Positions 63,518 through 64,000 of a DNA stretch of 64,000 bases are shown here, one piece after another (position 1 is the first letter of the stretch; each line of letters starts with the position of its first letter). The DNA lies in NCBI RefSeq assembly GCF_001294535.1, contig NZ_LGIC01000065.1, positions 1 through 64,000 of the forward strand, written 5' to 3'. Made by a program: the position numbers and the translations under genes. Source of the DNA: Cypionkella psychrotolerans (lineage in GTDB: Bacteria; Pseudomonadota; Alphaproteobacteria; Rhodobacterales; Rhodobacteraceae). Under the pieces are notes generated by a model. It worked only from the letters and a program-made list of their open reading frames with translations. It had not been told where the DNA came from and did no database searches.

Positions 63518-64000
63518 GGCGATGTGAGCCGGGCGAGGGCCGTTTGGGCTTCGCTGAGGATGGTAGCGATGCGCGCGGCGGCGGTGGGCAGGGTGGTGAT
63601 CAGCGCGGCACTTTGGCCGGCGTAATTGGGCATGGCTTCAAGATCGCCCGTGGTGATGCGCAGGGGGCTGTCGGTGCTGTAGCGCAGCAGGGGGCGGCCA
63701 TCCTCATGGGCGATGATCTCGTGCGGGAGGGTGTCGGGGTGGTGGCCAGTCAGAGTGTGGCCGATGGCGTCGGTGACGGAATTGCGGATGACGCGCACCG
63801 GCGAGTTCGCCGGCCAATTCAGCGCGAAGACGTCGGTGTAGACGGTATCCTCGGCTGAGGCGGCCAGCACGCGGGCCTTGTGGTCGTCATGCGCGAAAGA
63901 TTCTTCGGTGGCGAGGAAGGCGGTGCCGCAGTGGATGGCTTGGGCGCCCAGGGCGCGGGCGGCGATCAGCGAGGCTCCGGTGGCGAAACCACCTGAGGCG
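63514..64000 (-). CDS. Nitronate monooxygenase-like protein, C-terminal part
   Basis: The gene runs off the right edge. The visible 162 codons include ASGGFATGASLIAARALGAQAIHCGTAFLATEESFAHDDHKARVLAA, the FMN phosphate-binding and GT.F..T.ES motifs of 2-nitropropane dioxygenase/nitronate monooxygenase enzymes, and a tail with MPNYAGQSAALI. It detoxifies alkyl nitronates in characterised members. It overlaps the cyclo-ligase gene by 4 bp. Confidence 0.87.
   Translation of the reverse strand, partial: ASGGFATGASLIAARALGAQAIHCGTAFLATEESFAHDDHKARVLAASAEDTVYTDVFALNWPANSPVRVIRNSVTDAIGHTLTGHHPDTLPHEIIAHEDGRPLLRYSTDSPLRITTGDLEAMPNYAGQSAALITTLPTAAARIATILSEAQTALARLTSP

Overview
The window reads as chromosomal DNA of a high-GC alphaproteobacterium of the family Rhodobacteraceae (Rhodobacter/Gemmobacter-like). 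This is inferred from the thuEFGKAB trehalose operon, the small lineage-typical families (DUF2948, DUF1467, DUF3147, DUF167), the malic enzyme-phosphotransacetylase fusion and the general gene style. No rRNA, CRISPR array or prophage is visible. I ran no database search; family calls rest on recognised motifs and protein layout.

Layout. Positions 1-1742 are the scar of an integrative element at a tRNA-Thr(GGT) gene: a truncated tyrosine integrase whose catalytic half is replaced by a decayed IS481-type transposase. From 1.9 to 3.8 kb come murA and partners. From 4.5 to 10.6 kb lies a complete trehalose/disaccharide ABC transport and oxidation operon (thuEFGKAB) with a LacI-type operator and internal hairpins. 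From 10.8 to 15.4 kb are cytochrome b561, an esterase, a DUF805 gene with an in-frame amber codon, glyA and nadK. From 15.6 to 23 kb, on the minus strand, are a two-component pair (soluble hybrid kinase plus sigma-54 activator), prpE and maeB. From 23.3 to 29 kb are a VOC-cupin fusion and a tightly packed nucleoside salvage operon (cdd-deoA-deoB-add-upp). A SPOR-domain protein follows.

From 30.2 to 33.7 kb is a nested transposon: an IS110/IS1111-type element interrupted by a shortened IS66-family element. From 33.8 to 64 kb are housekeeping and metabolic genes on both strands: an acyl-CoA ligase, a DMT exporter, tdk, a DEAD-box helicase, carB with a compositionally odd companion gene, an APC permease, pabB-pabC, cfa, an M48 lipoprotein, mce, a DUF1501/DUF1800 pair, aspS, an IMPACT-domain protein, dgkA, a 5-formyl-THF cyclo-ligase and a truncated nitronate monooxygenase gene. 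prpE and mce together indicate propionyl-CoA assimilation. pabB, pabC, glyA and the cyclo-ligase cover parts of folate and one-carbon metabolism.

The strongest unexplained signal is a family of about 37-41 bp palindromic elements. Seven clear copies and one doubtful copy all lie inside transposase genes: the IS481 remnant at the left edge, and tnpB and tnpC of the IS66 element at 31-33 kb. I saw none in the remaining ~60 kb. Each copy has nearly constant flanks (about TGCCCGGCAG on one side and CGAGAGG on the other) around a short hairpin whose two arms change together from copy to copy. Removing the copies restores the expected transposase reading. This looks like a minute, structure-conserved mobile repeat, or a repeat dispersed by an unknown machinery, that accumulates in and inactivates insertion sequences.
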